Assembly (NCBI GenBank): GCA_904420045.1
Contig: CAJFTY010000040.1
Span: forward strand, 27,187-91,186
Reading direction: 5' to 3'
DNA: 64,000 bases
Origin: Candidatus Metaruminococcus caecorum
Lineage (GTDB): Bacteria > Bacillota > Clostridia > Oscillospirales > Ruminococcaceae
Part shown: one piece after another, positions 38,152-49,016 of the stretch
How positions within the stretch are numbered: position 1 is the first letter of the stretch
Layout: the number at the start of each line of letters is the position of its first letter
Notes under the pieces: model-generated
Told to the model about the DNA's origin: nothing
Databases searched by the model: none
What the model saw: only the letters and a program-made list of their open reading frames with translations
Translations under genes and position numbers: made by a program

Positions 38152-39111
38152 TTACAGGTCGAACTTGGCGAAGGTGTATCCTTGACTTCGCAGATTGTCG
38201 ATGAAACTACCCAAAATTTCGGCGTTTGTCTTGGACACCGCATGCAGCAGGTACACCGCGCCGGGATGGGCCGCCTTGGTCGCTTTTTCCAGCGCCTTTT
38301 GGGGGTCCATCTGCTTGTTCGGGTCCCAGTCGGCGTAGGCAAAGCTCCAGAACACGCTTTTGTAACCCAGAGACTGGGTAATGGCCAGGGTGCGTTCGGA
38401 ATATTCCCCCATGGGTGGGCGGAACACCGTCATATCGTATCCAAATTGGCTTTTTACCTCGTCGTGGAGCTTTGTGATCTCTTCCTTTGCCTTGTCGGTG
38501 GTCACAGTGGGCATAGAGGGATGGCTCCAGGTATGATTGCCCACCATGTGGCCCTCCGCGATCATACGCTTGATTAGGTCGGGATTGCGCTTGACATAAT
38601 CGTGGGTGACAAAAAACACCGCCGGGGCTTTTTTCTCCTTGAGCACGTCCAGAATTTTCGCGGTATAGCCGTTTTCATAGCCCTCGTCGAAGGTCAGATA
38701 GATGTTTTTTACATCGGCTTTGCCGATAAACACCGCGCCGTATTTTCCATATTGATCCTGATACTGGTCGCACGAGACCGGGCGGTTTTTTTCGTCCACC
38801 TGCGTCCCCTGCCCCCAGCCGTTTTTCTGGTTGCTCAGCGCGTCAAACGATGCGCTGTCCGGCTGCGTTCCGGTTTGCTCACCCGATTCCAGCCCCGGCA
38901 TATAGTCGGATGTCAGGGAGTTTATTCCCGACGCGGGATCCACGGAAGACGCTTTCTGCGAATCCGTTTGGGATGAGTGGCCGCTGACGCCGGGCACCAT
39001 CATGGACGAATTGTCCTTGTCTGAGTCGCCCTTGGAACATCCTGTCATCAGTGCGGCGGCAGTCAGAGCGGCCGCCAGGCACAGACAGCCGGCTTTTCGT
39101 TTCACATCCAT
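38152..39111 (-). CDS. Polysaccharide deacetylase lipoprotein (PdaA-like)
   Basis: 319 residues. A signal peptide with lipobox LMTGC (Cys near residue 25) anchors it outside the membrane, then a Ser/Asp-rich linker to about 110. The NodB domain shows LTFDEGYENGYT, the metal-binding GNHTWSHPSM, FRPPMGEYS, and FWSFAYADWD, the set found in PdaA-type delta-lactam-forming or peptidoglycan N-acetyl-muramate deacetylases. PdaA acts on spore cortex in Bacillus; a sporulation role here is only a possibility. AAAAGGAG precedes the ATG. It is a single-gene unit. Confidence 0.9.
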   Translation of the reverse strand: MDVKRKAGCLCLAAALTAAALMTGCSKGDSDKDNSSMMVPGVSGHSSQTDSQKASSVDPASGINSLTSDYMPGLESGEQTGTQPDSASFDALSNQKNGWGQGTQVDEKNRPVSCDQYQDQYGKYGAVFIGKADVKNIYLTFDEGYENGYTAKILDVLKEKKAPAVFFVTHDYVKRNPDLIKRMIAEGHMVGNHTWSHPSMPTVTTDKAKEEITKLHDEVKSQFGYDMTVFRPPMGEYSERTLAITQSLGYKSVFWSFAYADWDPNKQMDPQKALEKATKAAHPGAVYLLHAVSKTNAEILGSFIDNLRSQGYTFAKFDL

Positions 39112-39285
39112 ACTGATCGTTCTCCTTTTACGTTTTATGATACGGCAGATACCGCTGGTTATCTTTTGGGTTACATGCTAAAAAGCGTTTCATTTTTCCA
39201 TGCTTGTCGAACACTTAAACTGTCCTTGTTAGTATGCGCAGTTTGTTCTTATTAACACTGTATATTTCTAACAATTACCGTGTAG

Positions 39286-40611
<1,326 letters not shown>

Positions 40612-40625
40612 ACGATCGGTTCATG

Positions 40626-40664
40626 AAAAAATCCGCTGCCGTGAAAGGACAGCGGATTTTTTTG
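40626..40664 (+). terminator. Terminator of eno
   Basis: AAAATCCGCTG pairs with CAGCGGATTTT around an 11-base loop and runs into seven T. Confidence 0.9.
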
Positions 40665-40704
40665 TGAATCATTTTCGGTGGTTTAAAGGTGCAGACGGTT
40701 TTGG

Positions 40705-41457
40705 TTACTCGATGCCGCATTCGTACAAAAATAGTTCCGATCCGTCTGCGCCGGCGGGCTTTTTGTCAAAATCAGCGTAAACGGTGATCTGCGTAAATCC
40801 GGCCTCATATAAATACCCTTCCATTTCACCGGGTTCATACAGATGCGTTTGGAAATCCATGTATTCCCTCTGCAAAAGATTAGAGCCGTCATACAATTCA
40901 TATATACTCGGTGAAAACTGCGTGCGGGTGGCTTCGTCATACTGATTTTTGTTTTTAAGTATCAGGTCAAAGCCTTCTTGGGTTTTTACAGAGACGGAGA
41001 TCGTGTAATCCGCACGGTCCGGAACCCGCGCCTCAACCGTATCAACTGCAAATACAAATTTTCCGCCCGGGTTTAGCAGCGCTTTTATTTTTCTTAAAAT
41101 TGCCTTTAATACGGAAAGATCGGTAAACAGGGAGATGGAACCGGATGGAATAAAAATATAATCGTATGTTTCTCCCGAATTGTATTCAGTGACATCCGCT
41201 TGCGCCACCTTGGCGGCAGGAGCTTTTTGCTTTAATTTCGCGAGCATTTCAGCCGACAAGTCAACTCCGCTGATTTCGTATCCCCTGTTTAAAAACGGCA
41301 GAAAAAAACGGCCGCTGCCGCACAGGGGTTCGAAGATTTTTTGCCCCTTTTCCGCGTATGAAAGATAAAAGTCCAACTCGTCCAAGGGTGGTCTTTCATG
41401 CAGGATTTCATACATTTCCGTGCACAGGCTGCCATAATAATTTTGCGTATGTTCCAT
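40705..41457 (-). CDS. Class I SAM-dependent methyltransferase
   Basis: 250 residues from ATG 41457; GGAGGTGAT lies eight bases upstream, which rules out the TTG three codons earlier. The SAM-binding motif I FEPLCGSGRFFLPFL (near residue 40) is followed by GVDLSAEMLAKL (motif II acidic) and KALLNPGGKFVFAVD. This is the Methyltransf_25/11 fold; the substrate is not known. The gene is more AT-rich than galE and eno around it. No operon partner. Confidence 0.85.
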   Translation of the reverse strand: MEHTQNYYGSLCTEMYEILHERPPLDELDFYLSYAEKGQKIFEPLCGSGRFFLPFLNRGYEISGVDLSAEMLAKLKQKAPAAKVAQADVTEYNSGETYDYIFIPSGSISLFTDLSVLKAILRKIKALLNPGGKFVFAVDTVEARVPDRADYTISVSVKTQEGFDLILKNKNQYDEATRTQFSPSIYELYDGSNLLQREYMDFQTHLYEPGEMEGYLYEAGFTQITVYADFDKKPAGADGSELFLYECGIE

Positions 41458-41530
41458 GAAACACAATCACCTCCATGAATGTCTGTCTGCCTTTCATTTT
41501 ATCATGGAGCAATCATATGAGCAAGAGGCC

Positions 41531-41567
41531 GAAAAAAACTCCCCGCGCCGGGAACGGAGCGGGGAGA
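41531..41567 (-). terminator. Terminator of galE
   Basis: On the - strand CTCCCCGC and GCGGGGAG pair around a 12-base loop and are followed by seven T. Confidence 0.85.
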
Positions 41568-41573
41568 AGGTGC

Positions 41574-42584
41574 TTATTCAATGCCGTTGGGGTTGTTTTT
41601 TGTAAAGTTCCAGGAGTCTTTGCACATTTCCTCCAACCCCTTTTCCGCTTGCCAGCCCAGCTTTTCCTTGGCGTAGGAGGGATCTGCGTAGCACTCCGCA
41701 ATGTCGCCGGGGCGGCGGGGCGCGATCTTATAGTTGACCTTGACGCCGTTGGCCTGCTGGAAGGCGTTGACTACATCCAGCACCGAGTAACCGGTTCCGG
41801 TGCCCAGGTTGTAGGCGTCCACACCCTTGTCTTTGCGGACTTTTTCCACCGCTTTTAAATGCCCTTTGGCCAGATCCACAACATGGATATAATCCCGCAC
41901 GCCGGTACCGTCGTGGGTGGGATAATCATCGCCGTACACGCTCAAGCATTCCAGCCGGCCGGCGGCCACCTGGGCGATATAGGGCATCAGGTTGTTGGGG
42001 ATGCCGTTGGGGTCCTCGCCGATCAGGCCGCTTTTGTGGGCGCCGATAGGGTTAAAGTACCGCAGAAGGGCGATGCTCCACTCCGGGTCCGCCACATAGA
42101 TATCCCGCAGGATCTGCTCGATCATCAGCTTGGTGCTGCCGTATGGGTTGGTGGTGGACAGGGGAAAATCCTCTTTAATCGGGACGGTCTTGGGAGTGCC
42201 GTACACCGTGGCAGACGAGCTGAACACGATTTTTTTCACACCGGCAGCAGCCATCTCCTCACAGAGGATCAGGGTGCCGGTGAGGTTGTTGTGATAATAC
42301 CGAAGGGGCTGCGCCACCGACTCGCCCACGGCTTTCAGGCCCGCAAAGTGGATCACCGAGTCGATGTCGTTTTCCGCAAAGATCGTTTTGACGCCCTCAC
42401 GGTCTAAAAGATCGGTTTCGTAAAATTTAAAATCCTTACCGGTAATGGTGCGGATCCGGTTTAAGGCTTCGGGTTTGGAGTTGACAAAGTTGTCTACAAT
42501 GACGATTTCCTCGCCGGCGTTTAGCAGCTCCACACAGGTGTGAGAACCGATAAATCCAGCTCCGCCAGTAATTAATACGGCCAT
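41574..42584 (-). CDS. galE: UDP-glucose 4-epimerase
   Basis: Interconverts UDP-glucose and UDP-galactose, using bound NAD; needed for galactose use and for surface polysaccharides. 336 residues from ATG 42584 (a longer frame covers the leader). Seen: Rossmann [15 protein letters not shown] at the N-terminus, SSSATVYG with the catalytic Ser/Thr, YGSTKLMIE (Tyr-x-x-x-Lys), RYFNPIGAH, and [18 protein letters not shown] lies about 11 bases upstream. Confidence 0.95.
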   Translation of the reverse strand: MAVLITGGAGFIGSHTCVELLNAGEEIVIVDNFVNSKPEALNRIRTITGKDFKFYETDLLDREGVKTIFAENDIDSVIHFAGLKAVGESVAQPLRYYHNNLTGTLILCEEMAAAGVKKIVFSSSATVYGTPKTVPIKEDFPLSTTNPYGSTKLMIEQILRDIYVADPEWSIALLRYFNPIGAHKSGLIGEDPNGIPNNLMPYIAQVAAGRLECLSVYGDDYPTHDGTGVRDYIHVVDLAKGHLKAVEKVRKDKGVDAYNLGTGTGYSVLDVVNAFQQANGVKVNYKIAPRRPGDIAECYADPSYAKEKLGWQAEKGLEEMCKDSWNFTKNNPNGIE

Positions 42585-42675
42585 GAGATCCACGTTCCTT
42601 TCTTTCCTTTGTTTAAAATGAAGTATACAGGAATGGTTTTTTAAAGTCAATGAAATGCAACAAATATCTATAATC

Positions 42676-42704
42676 TTGAATTTTCGCCCCATACCTGTTA
42701 TGAT
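42676..42704 (+). promoter_or_regulatory. Promoter of ispF
   Basis: TTGAAT (42676-42681), 17 bp, TATGAT (42699-42704); leaves a leader of about 135 nt with no recognised fold. Confidence 0.5.
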
Positions 42705-42845
42705 AAAAAAACAAACCGTCCCTCGCCCTGCTTTGCTCCCCAGCTGAGTTTGAAGGAAGGACGCACTGAATCAACCGGACGGCCTTTCCCGGCGGAGCAT
42801 TGAACCTTTGCCGGTATGGAGCGGACCGGGCAAGGAGGAAATAGC

Positions 42846-43340
42846 ATGCGAATTGGCCATGGCTACGATGTTCACCGCTTGGTTCCCGACCGGGCGCTGA
42901 TTTTAGGAGGAGTGCGTATCCCCTGGGACAAGGGGCTTTTGGGGCACTCCGACGCGGATGTACTGGCACACGCGGTGATGGATGCGCTGCTGGGAGCAGC
43001 GGGACTTCCGGATATTGGGGCGCTGTTTCCAGACACCGATCCTCAGTACAAGGGAGCAAACAGTATGGCGCTTTTGCGCCGGGTCGCGGAGCTTCTAAAG
43101 GAAAACGGCTGGCAGATCGGAAACATCGACGCGACCATCTTGGCCCAGGCGCCCAAGATGAAGCCTCATATCCCTCAGATGAAACAGGATATCGCCGCCT
43201 GTTGCGGCATTGGGGAAACACAGGTCAACGTAAAGGCTACCACCGAAGAGGGGCTGGGCTTCACCGGACAGGGGCAGGGAATTGCAGTCCACGCCGTGTG
43301 CCTGCTGGAAGAAATCAGGGTCGCCTCAGACCGGGGATAA
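42846..43340 (+). CDS. ispF: 2-C-methyl-D-erythritol 2,4-cyclodiphosphate synthase
   Basis: Fifth step of the MEP isoprenoid pathway; homotrimer with zinc. 164 residues from ATG 42846, seven bases after AGGAGG. Seen: N-terminal [12 protein letters not shown] (metal His and Asp), [31 protein letters not shown], and the closing [21 protein letters not shown]. Its presence shows the organism makes isoprenoids by the MEP route. ispD is not adjacent. Confidence 0.96.
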   Translation: MRIGHGYDVHRLVPDRALILGGVRIPWDKGLLGHSDADVLAHAVMDALLGAAGLPDIGALFPDTDPQYKGANSMALLRRVAELLKENGWQIGNIDATILAQAPKMKPHIPQMKQDIAACCGIGETQVNVKATTEEGLGFTGQGQGIAVHAVCLLEEIRVASDRG

Positions 43341-43460
43341 AAACGGCGTCTACCAAAAGGATACCCCGGTTCTTTTTAAAAATCCACGGAAAATCATCGT
43401 TTCTGGCAACTACCGTCGCCGCCGCATAGGATGGGGCGTGACAGAGAAGGTGATTTTTTC

Positions 43461-43682
43461 ATGGCAAAACAACTGATTATGCTGAGCTCTATCACGTATG
43501 CGATGAAAGCAAAGGATTTTCTGTCCGCGCGGGGAATCCGTGCTTTTATAGAGCGAACGCCGCGGGAGCTTAGCAGCGCAGGCTGCGGATACAGCATCCG
43601 TGTGGACTCGGACCGGGAAGCGGTGGCGCGGATGCTGGCGGACGTGGGGATCAAGGTCCTGGGGACCACCGAGGTATACTGA
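43461..43682 (+). CDS. Se/S-carrier-like protein (DUF3343)
   Basis: 73 residues from ATG 43461, with AGAAGGTGA seven bases upstream. It matches the DUF3343 / putative Se/S-carrier family: LIMLSSITYAMKAKDFLSARG at the start, then the conserved PRELSSAGCGYSIRV with the single cysteine proposed to carry persulfide or selenium. The gene is followed by a class V desulfurase, the usual partner. Together they probably pass sulfur or selenium to a cofactor or enzyme; the receiver is not visible here. The family function is a prediction in the literature, not proof. Confidence 0.82.
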   Translation: MAKQLIMLSSITYAMKAKDFLSARGIRAFIERTPRELSSAGCGYSIRVDSDREAVARMLADVGIKVLGTTEVY

Positions 43683-43799
43683 TTCCGCCGGTTTCCGAAG
43701 GTGCGCTGTTTCCCTCCGCAAAGGTCTATTCCAACGTGAAAATTCATAAACTCCCTTGTAGAGCCGGCAGAGGCCGAGCAAAGCAAGGGAGTATGTTTT

Positions 43800-44960
43800 A
43801 TGATGTATTTTGACAACGCGGCGACCACTTATCCAAAGCCACGCAGCGTATTATCCGCGGTGTCGTCGGCAGCGGTATACTACGGCGGCAACCCGGGCAG
43901 GAGCGGGCATCAGCTATCCTTAAAAACCGCGCAGAAGGTGTACGAGGCAAGACAGGCTCTGGCGCAGCTTTTGCATGTTCCAGAGGAAGAAAATATCGTC
44001 TTTACCCTCAACTGCACCCATGCGCTGAATATGGCAATTAAGGGCGCCGTGGAACAGGGCGGTCATGTGGTGACTTCATCGCTGGAACACAATTCGGTGA
44101 TGCGGCCGCTGTATGCGCTGAGCTTGTCCCGCGGCGTTTCTTACAGCATTGCCCAGGTGGAAGACGGCGATCCGGACGCAACCCTGCAAAATTTTGAGGC
44201 GGCAATCCGGCCAGACACCAAGGCGGTGGTGTGCACCTTTGCCTCTAACGTGACGGGAACGGTGCTTCCAATTGCGCGGATCGGCGACCTTTGCAAAAAG
44301 AAAAAGCTGCTGTTTATCGTAGACGCGGCACAGGCTGCCGGTGTTCTTCCGGTAAACATGCGGGAACAAAACATCGGCGTGTTGTGCTGCGCGGGGCACA
44401 AAAGCCTGATGGGAGTCACCGGCACCGGTGTGATGGCACTGGCGCCGGGGGTGGAGCTTTCCACCATTCTGGAGGGCGGCACCGGAAGCGCGTCGGCAGA
44501 TATCGCCCAGCCGCAATTTTTACCCGACCGGTTTGAAAGCGGAACCATCAACACGGTGGGGATTGTCTCGCTGCTGGCGGGAGCGCAGTTTTTAAAGCGA
44601 AGGGGAATTTCGCAGCTGTACGAGCACGAGCTGAACCTCTGCGTACAACTGTACGATGAACTCAGCGCCCGTTCGGGCATCCGGCTATACGCGTCCCATA
44701 TGCGCCGGGGGGAGCGGGCGCCGGTGCTCAGCTTTAACATTGAGGGGATGACCTCCATGGAGGCGGCGGACCTGCTGGACGCCCAGGGATTCGCCGTGCG
44801 TCCGGGGCTGCACTGCGCGCCCAGCGCCCACACCCAGCTGGGCACTATGGAAACGGGAACCATCCGGTTTTCCCCGGGGTTTTCCACAAAATCGACTCAG
44901 GTGGCAATGTTTGCGGATGCCGTGAAAAAAATTGCGAAAAATAAAAGGAGCACAACTTGA
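43800..44960 (+). CDS. Cysteine desulfurase family protein (class V aminotransferase fold)
   Basis: A PLP enzyme expected to take sulfur (or selenium) from cysteine (selenocysteine). 386 residues. Seen: N-terminal YFDNAATTYPKP, NCTHALNMAIKG, SLEHNSVMRPL, VDAAQAAG, the PLP lysine in CAGHKSLMGVTGTG near residue 202, and the catalytic Cys in RPGLHCAPSAHTQLGT near 340. The pattern fits the EF2568-like branch often found beside DUF3343 and selenium genes rather than IscS. AAGGGAG lies nine bases before ATG. Paired with the Se/S-carrier gene 117 bp upstream. Confidence 0.9.
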   Translation: MMYFDNAATTYPKPRSVLSAVSSAAVYYGGNPGRSGHQLSLKTAQKVYEARQALAQLLHVPEEENIVFTLNCTHALNMAIKGAVEQGGHVVTSSLEHNSVMRPLYALSLSRGVSYSIAQVEDGDPDATLQNFEAAIRPDTKAVVCTFASNVTGTVLPIARIGDLCKKKKLLFIVDAAQAAGVLPVNMREQNIGVLCCAGHKSLMGVTGTGVMALAPGVELSTILEGGTGSASADIAQPQFLPDRFESGTINTVGIVSLLAGAQFLKRRGISQLYEHELNLCVQLYDELSARSGIRLYASHMRRGERAPVLSFNIEGMTSMEAADLLDAQGFAVRPGLHCAPSAHTQLGTMETGTIRFSPGFSTKSTQVAMFADAVKKIAKNKRSTT

Positions 44961-45124
44961 AACCACTGGTGAATCGTGGTAAACTTAAATGGATAGCATT
45001 GGATTTTACGGCTTTGCCTTCTTCTGGCAGGCGGTTCGCTTTATGCGGTGCGGCCGCTGTTCTGCCGCAATAGGATGATAACCATTTACGACCGTTTTCG
45101 GTTTAAAATAAAGGATGAACGCGC

Positions 45125-46000
45125 ATGGATTATATTGCCACTCTCTGGGATTCGGTCATCAGCGTCCTGGCGACGTTTCGGATCACCGACGCCATTGATA
45201 TTTTATTGCTCACCTATCTGATTTACAAGGGAATTCAGCTGATCCGCGAAACCCGGGCCCAGCAGCTTTTAAAGGGGATTTTACTGTTCGCCGTAGCAAG
45301 CGTGGTGGCGAATATTCTGTCCTTGAACGCCATGAGCTACCTGTTGCGCAAGATCTTTGACATCGGCGTTATTGCGGTGGTGGTGCTGTTCCAGCCGGAA
45401 CTAAGGCGGGCGCTGGAAAAAATCGGCCGCGCCAAGGTGCGCAATTTCGGTGTATTCGGCATCGGGGCGGAACACTATGAAAAGGCTGAGCGGGAGTGGG
45501 GGAACACCATCGACGTGATGTGTTCCGCCGCTCACGAGCTTTCCAAGACCAAGACCGGCGCGCTGATTGTCTGCGAGCGCCAGACCAAGCTGGGCGAACA
45601 GATCAGCACCGGCGTCATTTTGGAGGCCAAGCCCAGTGTGGAGCTGTTTGGAAACATCTTTTTTCACAACTCTCCCCTGCACGACGGCGCGGTCATTATG
45701 CGGGACGGCATCATTTTGGCGGCTTCCTGCTTTTTGCCCAAGCCCCAGAAGGAAGAACACATTGCAAGGGAGCTCGGATCCCGCCACCGGGCGGCCATCG
45801 GCATGAGTGAGAACTCCGACGCGGTCATCATCGTGGTGTCGGAGGAAACCGGAACCATTTCGATTGCGGAGGACGGCGACATCTTCCGCGATTTTAACAG
45901 GGACACCCTGCGGGCGTACCTGCGGGGCAAACTGATCCCGGAAAAACCCGACGACGGCGAAAAGAAAAAGGCGGGCTTTTTAAGGGGGAAGAAAAAATGA
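45125..46000 (+). CDS. cdaA: Diadenylate cyclase CdaA
   Basis: Makes the second messenger c-di-AMP from two ATP. 291 residues: three N-terminal membrane helices (about 10-100), then the DAC domain with the DGA motif (SPLHDGAVIM, near residue 188) and RHRAAIG (near 220), both needed for catalysis. c-di-AMP controls potassium, osmotic balance and cell wall in Firmicutes. AAAGGATG precedes the ATG. The stop overlaps the start of cdaR by four bases (ATGA). The usual third gene glmM is missing downstream. Confidence 0.96.
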   Translation: MDYIATLWDSVISVLATFRITDAIDILLLTYLIYKGIQLIRETRAQQLLKGILLFAVASVVANILSLNAMSYLLRKIFDIGVIAVVVLFQPELRRALEKIGRAKVRNFGVFGIGAEHYEKAEREWGNTIDVMCSAAHELSKTKTGALIVCERQTKLGEQISTGVILEAKPSVELFGNIFFHNSPLHDGAVIMRDGIILAASCFLPKPQKEEHIARELGSRHRAAIGMSENSDAVIIVVSEETGTISIAEDGDIFRDFNRDTLRAYLRGKLIPEKPDDGEKKKAGFLRGKKK

Positions 46001-47253
46001 AGAAATTTAACACCCAAAATTTTTTAGACAACAAAAAAGTTGTCATTATTCTTTCCCTGCTGATCGCCATTATCACCTGGGTGGTGATTTCAGTGACGGT
46101 TAATCCGGATCAGAGCATGACGATTTCGGACATCCCGGTCACAATCCCCATGGAAAAGTCCGCGGCTGAAGCCCAGGGACTGAGCGTGATTTCCGGCGGG
46201 GACGCCAAGGTAAGCGTGATGGTGCGGGGAAAGCGTTACAAGGTGGGCGCCCTGAAACCTGGCAGCTTTAAAGCGGTGGCGGATATCTCCAACGTTACAG
46301 CCGCGGGAGAATACACGCTGAAAATTTCCGTCACAAAGGTAAACGACGACTCCGACTACAATATTATTTCGGTGTCCAGTGAAACGGTCAAGGTTCGCTT
46401 TGACCACCTGATTGAAAAAGAGATCCCCCTGGAGGCTCAGGCAGAGGGCATCAAGGCAAAGGACGGGTATATTTTGGACACCGTTTACGCTATGAACGAT
46501 GAAATTACCCTGAAAGGTCCCCAGAGTGATATAGAAAAGGTGGCCCGGGCGGTGGTGGTCACCGACCGCAAAGAGACGATCAGCCAGTCGCTGACCACCG
46601 ATGGGGAACTTGTACTGTACGACGCTGAAAACAAAAAACTGGAGCTGCAATATGTCACCCACGAGCCGGATCAGCTTCAGTTGACCGTTTCGATATCCCA
46701 GCGCAAGACGCTGCCGCTTTCCATTAAGTTTAGCAACATCCCCGACGGCATGACGGAAAAAACGCTCAAGTATACGATCTCGCCGTCCACCATCGAGGTG
46801 ACAGGGGCCAGCGAGGTCATCTCCAACGTCACCGAAATCAACCTGGGATTTGTGGATTTCCGGAAGATCGACGTGGGTTCGTCCTTTACCTTCCAGATTC
46901 CCCTGCCTGCGGGATTTACCAACGTCAAAGATGTAAAGACCGCAACGGTCAAGTTTGAAACGGACGACTTTGTCTCCAAAAACTTTACCGTCAACGAGGT
47001 CAAGGTGGTCAATCCTCCTGACGGCTACAACGTCACGCTGGATACCCAAAAGTTCACCGTGAAAATTGTGGGCACTCAGGCGGCGATGAACGTTATTACC
47101 GACACCGATCTGGTGGCCGTGGTGGATTTTTCTGAAATCACCGTGACCTCTGGACAGTTTAAAACCCCGATCAAAATCACCATTCCAGGCCAGTCTGAGC
47201 CCTGTTGGGCGGTGGGCGTGTACGAAGCGCTGGTGACCGCCAGGGAAAAGTAG
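45997..47253 (+). CDS. cdaR: CdaR, YbbR-domain regulator of CdaA
   Basis: 418 residues: one N-terminal membrane helix (about 14-34) and a long extracytoplasmic part made of YbbR repeats (about four, starting with ISDIPVTIPM, then IEKEIPLEAQA, RKTLPLSIKFSNIP, and FTVNEVKVVNPP). CdaR binds CdaA across the membrane and tunes its activity. It overlaps cdaA by four bases, so the two are co-translated. A FAD oxidoreductase follows after 19 bp, in place of glmM. Confidence 0.93.
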   Translation: MKKFNTQNFLDNKKVVIILSLLIAIITWVVISVTVNPDQSMTISDIPVTIPMEKSAAEAQGLSVISGGDAKVSVMVRGKRYKVGALKPGSFKAVADISNVTAAGEYTLKISVTKVNDDSDYNIISVSSETVKVRFDHLIEKEIPLEAQAEGIKAKDGYILDTVYAMNDEITLKGPQSDIEKVARAVVVTDRKETISQSLTTDGELVLYDAENKKLELQYVTHEPDQLQLTVSISQRKTLPLSIKFSNIPDGMTEKTLKYTISPSTIEVTGASEVISNVTEINLGFVDFRKIDVGSSFTFQIPLPAGFTNVKDVKTATVKFETDDFVSKNFTVNEVKVVNPPDGYNVTLDTQKFTVKIVGTQAAMNVITDTDLVAVVDFSEITVTSGQFKTPIKITIPGQSEPCWAVGVYEALVTAREK

Positions 47254-47272
47254 CGGAAAAAGGAGACAAGGT

Positions 47273-48871
47273 ATGCCAATCCACGTTTCGGGCATTGTAA
47301 CAGGACTGGACGGTTCGGAGGAACAAGCCGTCCGGCTGGCGGTCAAACGCCTGGGAGTTTCCCCGGACCGGGTGCGCGCGGCGTATGTGGTCAAGCAGTC
47401 GCTGGACGCGCGCCGGCAGGACAGGCCCCGGCTTGTCCGCACAGTGGGCATTGAGCTTGTGAGCCATGAGTCGGAGGCTGCGGCAGCGGCCTCCGACCCT
47501 TGTGTTTCTTACCGGGAAACCTTTGCGCTCTCCATCCGGCCCGGCACTGAAAAGCCCCAGGGCCGGATCGCGGTGGCGGGATTCGGCCCTGCGGGGATGT
47601 TCGCCGCGCTGCTGCTGGCAAAGAACGGCTACCGCCCACTGGTGCTGGAGCGGGGGGCTCCGGTGGAGCGCAGAGTTCAGGCGGTGGACCGGTTTTGGAA
47701 GACGGGAATGTTAAACCCCGACTGCAACGTGCAGTTTGGGGAAGGGGGCGCGGGCACCTTTTCGGACGGTAAGCTCACCACCCGGATTTCCGATCCTTAC
47801 TGCGAGTATGTGCTCAAGGCCCTGGCGGAGCACGGCGCGCCCGGGGAGATTTTAAAAAAAGCCAAGCCCCACATCGGCACCGACAAGCTGCGGGGAGTGG
47901 TGCGCTCCATCCGGGAGGAGATTCTATCCTTAGGAGGGGAGATTTTGTTCGACACCCCCATGGAGGAGCTGGTCATCCAAAACGGCGCGCTGACAGCGGT
48001 TCGGACGCCAAAGGGCGAGATCCCTGTCTGCGCGCTGATTCTGGCAGTGGGCCACAGCGCCCGGGACACCTTTGCCATGCTGCGGCAAAAAGGCGTCCCC
48101 ATGGAGGTTAAGCCCTTTTCGGTGGGAGCCCGGATTGAACAGCGGCAGGCGGTGATCGACCGGGGGCTTTACGGAAAGCTGGCAGGGGATCCGCGGCTTC
48201 CCAAGGGGGAGTATCAGCTTTCCTACCGGGAGGGGGACCGGTGTGTGTACACCTTCTGCATGTGCCCCGGCGGATTGGTGGTGCCCGCCGCCTCGGAGCA
48301 GGGGGGCGTAGTGGTCAACGGAATGAGCGAGTTTGCCCGGGACGGGGAAAACGCCAACGCCGCCCTGGTGGTGTCGGTGGGCCCTCAGGACTTTGGAAAC
48401 GATCCTATGGAGGCAGTGGCGTTCCAGCGGCGGTTGGAACAGGCGGCGTTTACCGCAGGCGGAGGCGGCTACTGGGCTCCCGCCGCCACGGTGGGCCGTT
48501 TTTTGGAGGGCGCGCCGGGGCTCTGCCTGGGGAAGGTGCAGCCCAGCTATGCGCTGGGGGTTATGGACGCCGACCTGCGGACGATTCTGCCCCCAGCCGT
48601 CACCGGAATGATGGAAAAGGGCCTTCGCCGGTTCCAGCGCAAGCTGCCCGGGTTTGGCGCGCCCGACGGGGTGCTCACCGGGGTGGAAACCAGGACGTCC
48701 TCTCCCATTCGGGTGCTGCGGCAGCAGCAGACCCGGATGTCTCAAGGGGTGGAGAACTTATATCCCTGTGGGGAGGGAGCAGGCTACGCCGGCGGTATTA
48801 TGAGCGCGGCGGTGGACGGGCTGCATACCGCCCATACGATCATAGAGCGGTTTGCCCCCGCCGGTGGATGA
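47273..48871 (+). CDS. FAD-dependent oxidoreductase (COG2509-like)
   Basis: 532 residues. An N-terminal non-Rossmann part (1-95) precedes the FAD-binding GRIAVAGFGPAGMFAALLLA (near residue 100) and VLERG. Other blocks are NVQFGEGGAGTFSDGKLTTR, HSARDTF, the C-terminal ETRTSSPIRVLR, and PCGEGAGYAGGIMSAAVDG. This is the uncharacterised FAD-dependent dehydrogenase family common in Clostridia. Its substrate is unknown. AAAAGGAGA precedes the ATG. Last gene of the cda operon, closed by a terminator. Confidence 0.88.
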   Translation: MPIHVSGIVTGLDGSEEQAVRLAVKRLGVSPDRVRAAYVVKQSLDARRQDRPRLVRTVGIELVSHESEAAAAASDPCVSYRETFALSIRPGTEKPQGRIAVAGFGPAGMFAALLLAKNGYRPLVLERGAPVERRVQAVDRFWKTGMLNPDCNVQFGEGGAGTFSDGKLTTRISDPYCEYVLKALAEHGAPGEILKKAKPHIGTDKLRGVVRSIREEILSLGGEILFDTPMEELVIQNGALTAVRTPKGEIPVCALILAVGHSARDTFAMLRQKGVPMEVKPFSVGARIEQRQAVIDRGLYGKLAGDPRLPKGEYQLSYREGDRCVYTFCMCPGGLVVPAASEQGGVVVNGMSEFARDGENANAALVVSVGPQDFGNDPMEAVAFQRRLEQAAFTAGGGGYWAPAATVGRFLEGAPGLCLGKVQPSYALGVMDADLRTILPPAVTGMMEKGLRRFQRKLPGFGAPDGVLTGVETRTSSPIRVLRQQQTRMSQGVENLYPCGEGAGYAGGIMSAAVDGLHTAHTIIERFAPAGG

Positions 48872-48902
48872 AAATCCGCCTATGGGTGGTTTTGCGAATT
48901 TT

Positions 48903-48937
48903 GTCCCTGTCCTTTTAGAAAAAGGGCGGGGATTTTT
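48903..48937 (+). terminator. Terminator of the cda operon
   Basis: TCCC-T-GTCCTTTT pairs with AAAAGGGC-G-GGGA and is followed by five T. Confidence 0.75.
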
Positions 48938-49016
48938 CGTTTGCACCTTTCGCCTTTCGTTTCCGTATGATGGAATAACAAACCAACAGCTTGTTGATCC
49001 TTTGGGGGTGTGGCAG

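Noticed and set aside
44989..45078. 29-codon frame (MDSIGFYGFAFFW...) between the desulfurase and cdaA
   Set aside because: No ribosome site and too short to judge; probably chance.
46090..47451. 453-residue frame on the - strand across cdaR
   Set aside because: It lies fully opposite cdaR, has no ribosome site and no recognisable domain; codon bias of the + strand gene explains the open frame.
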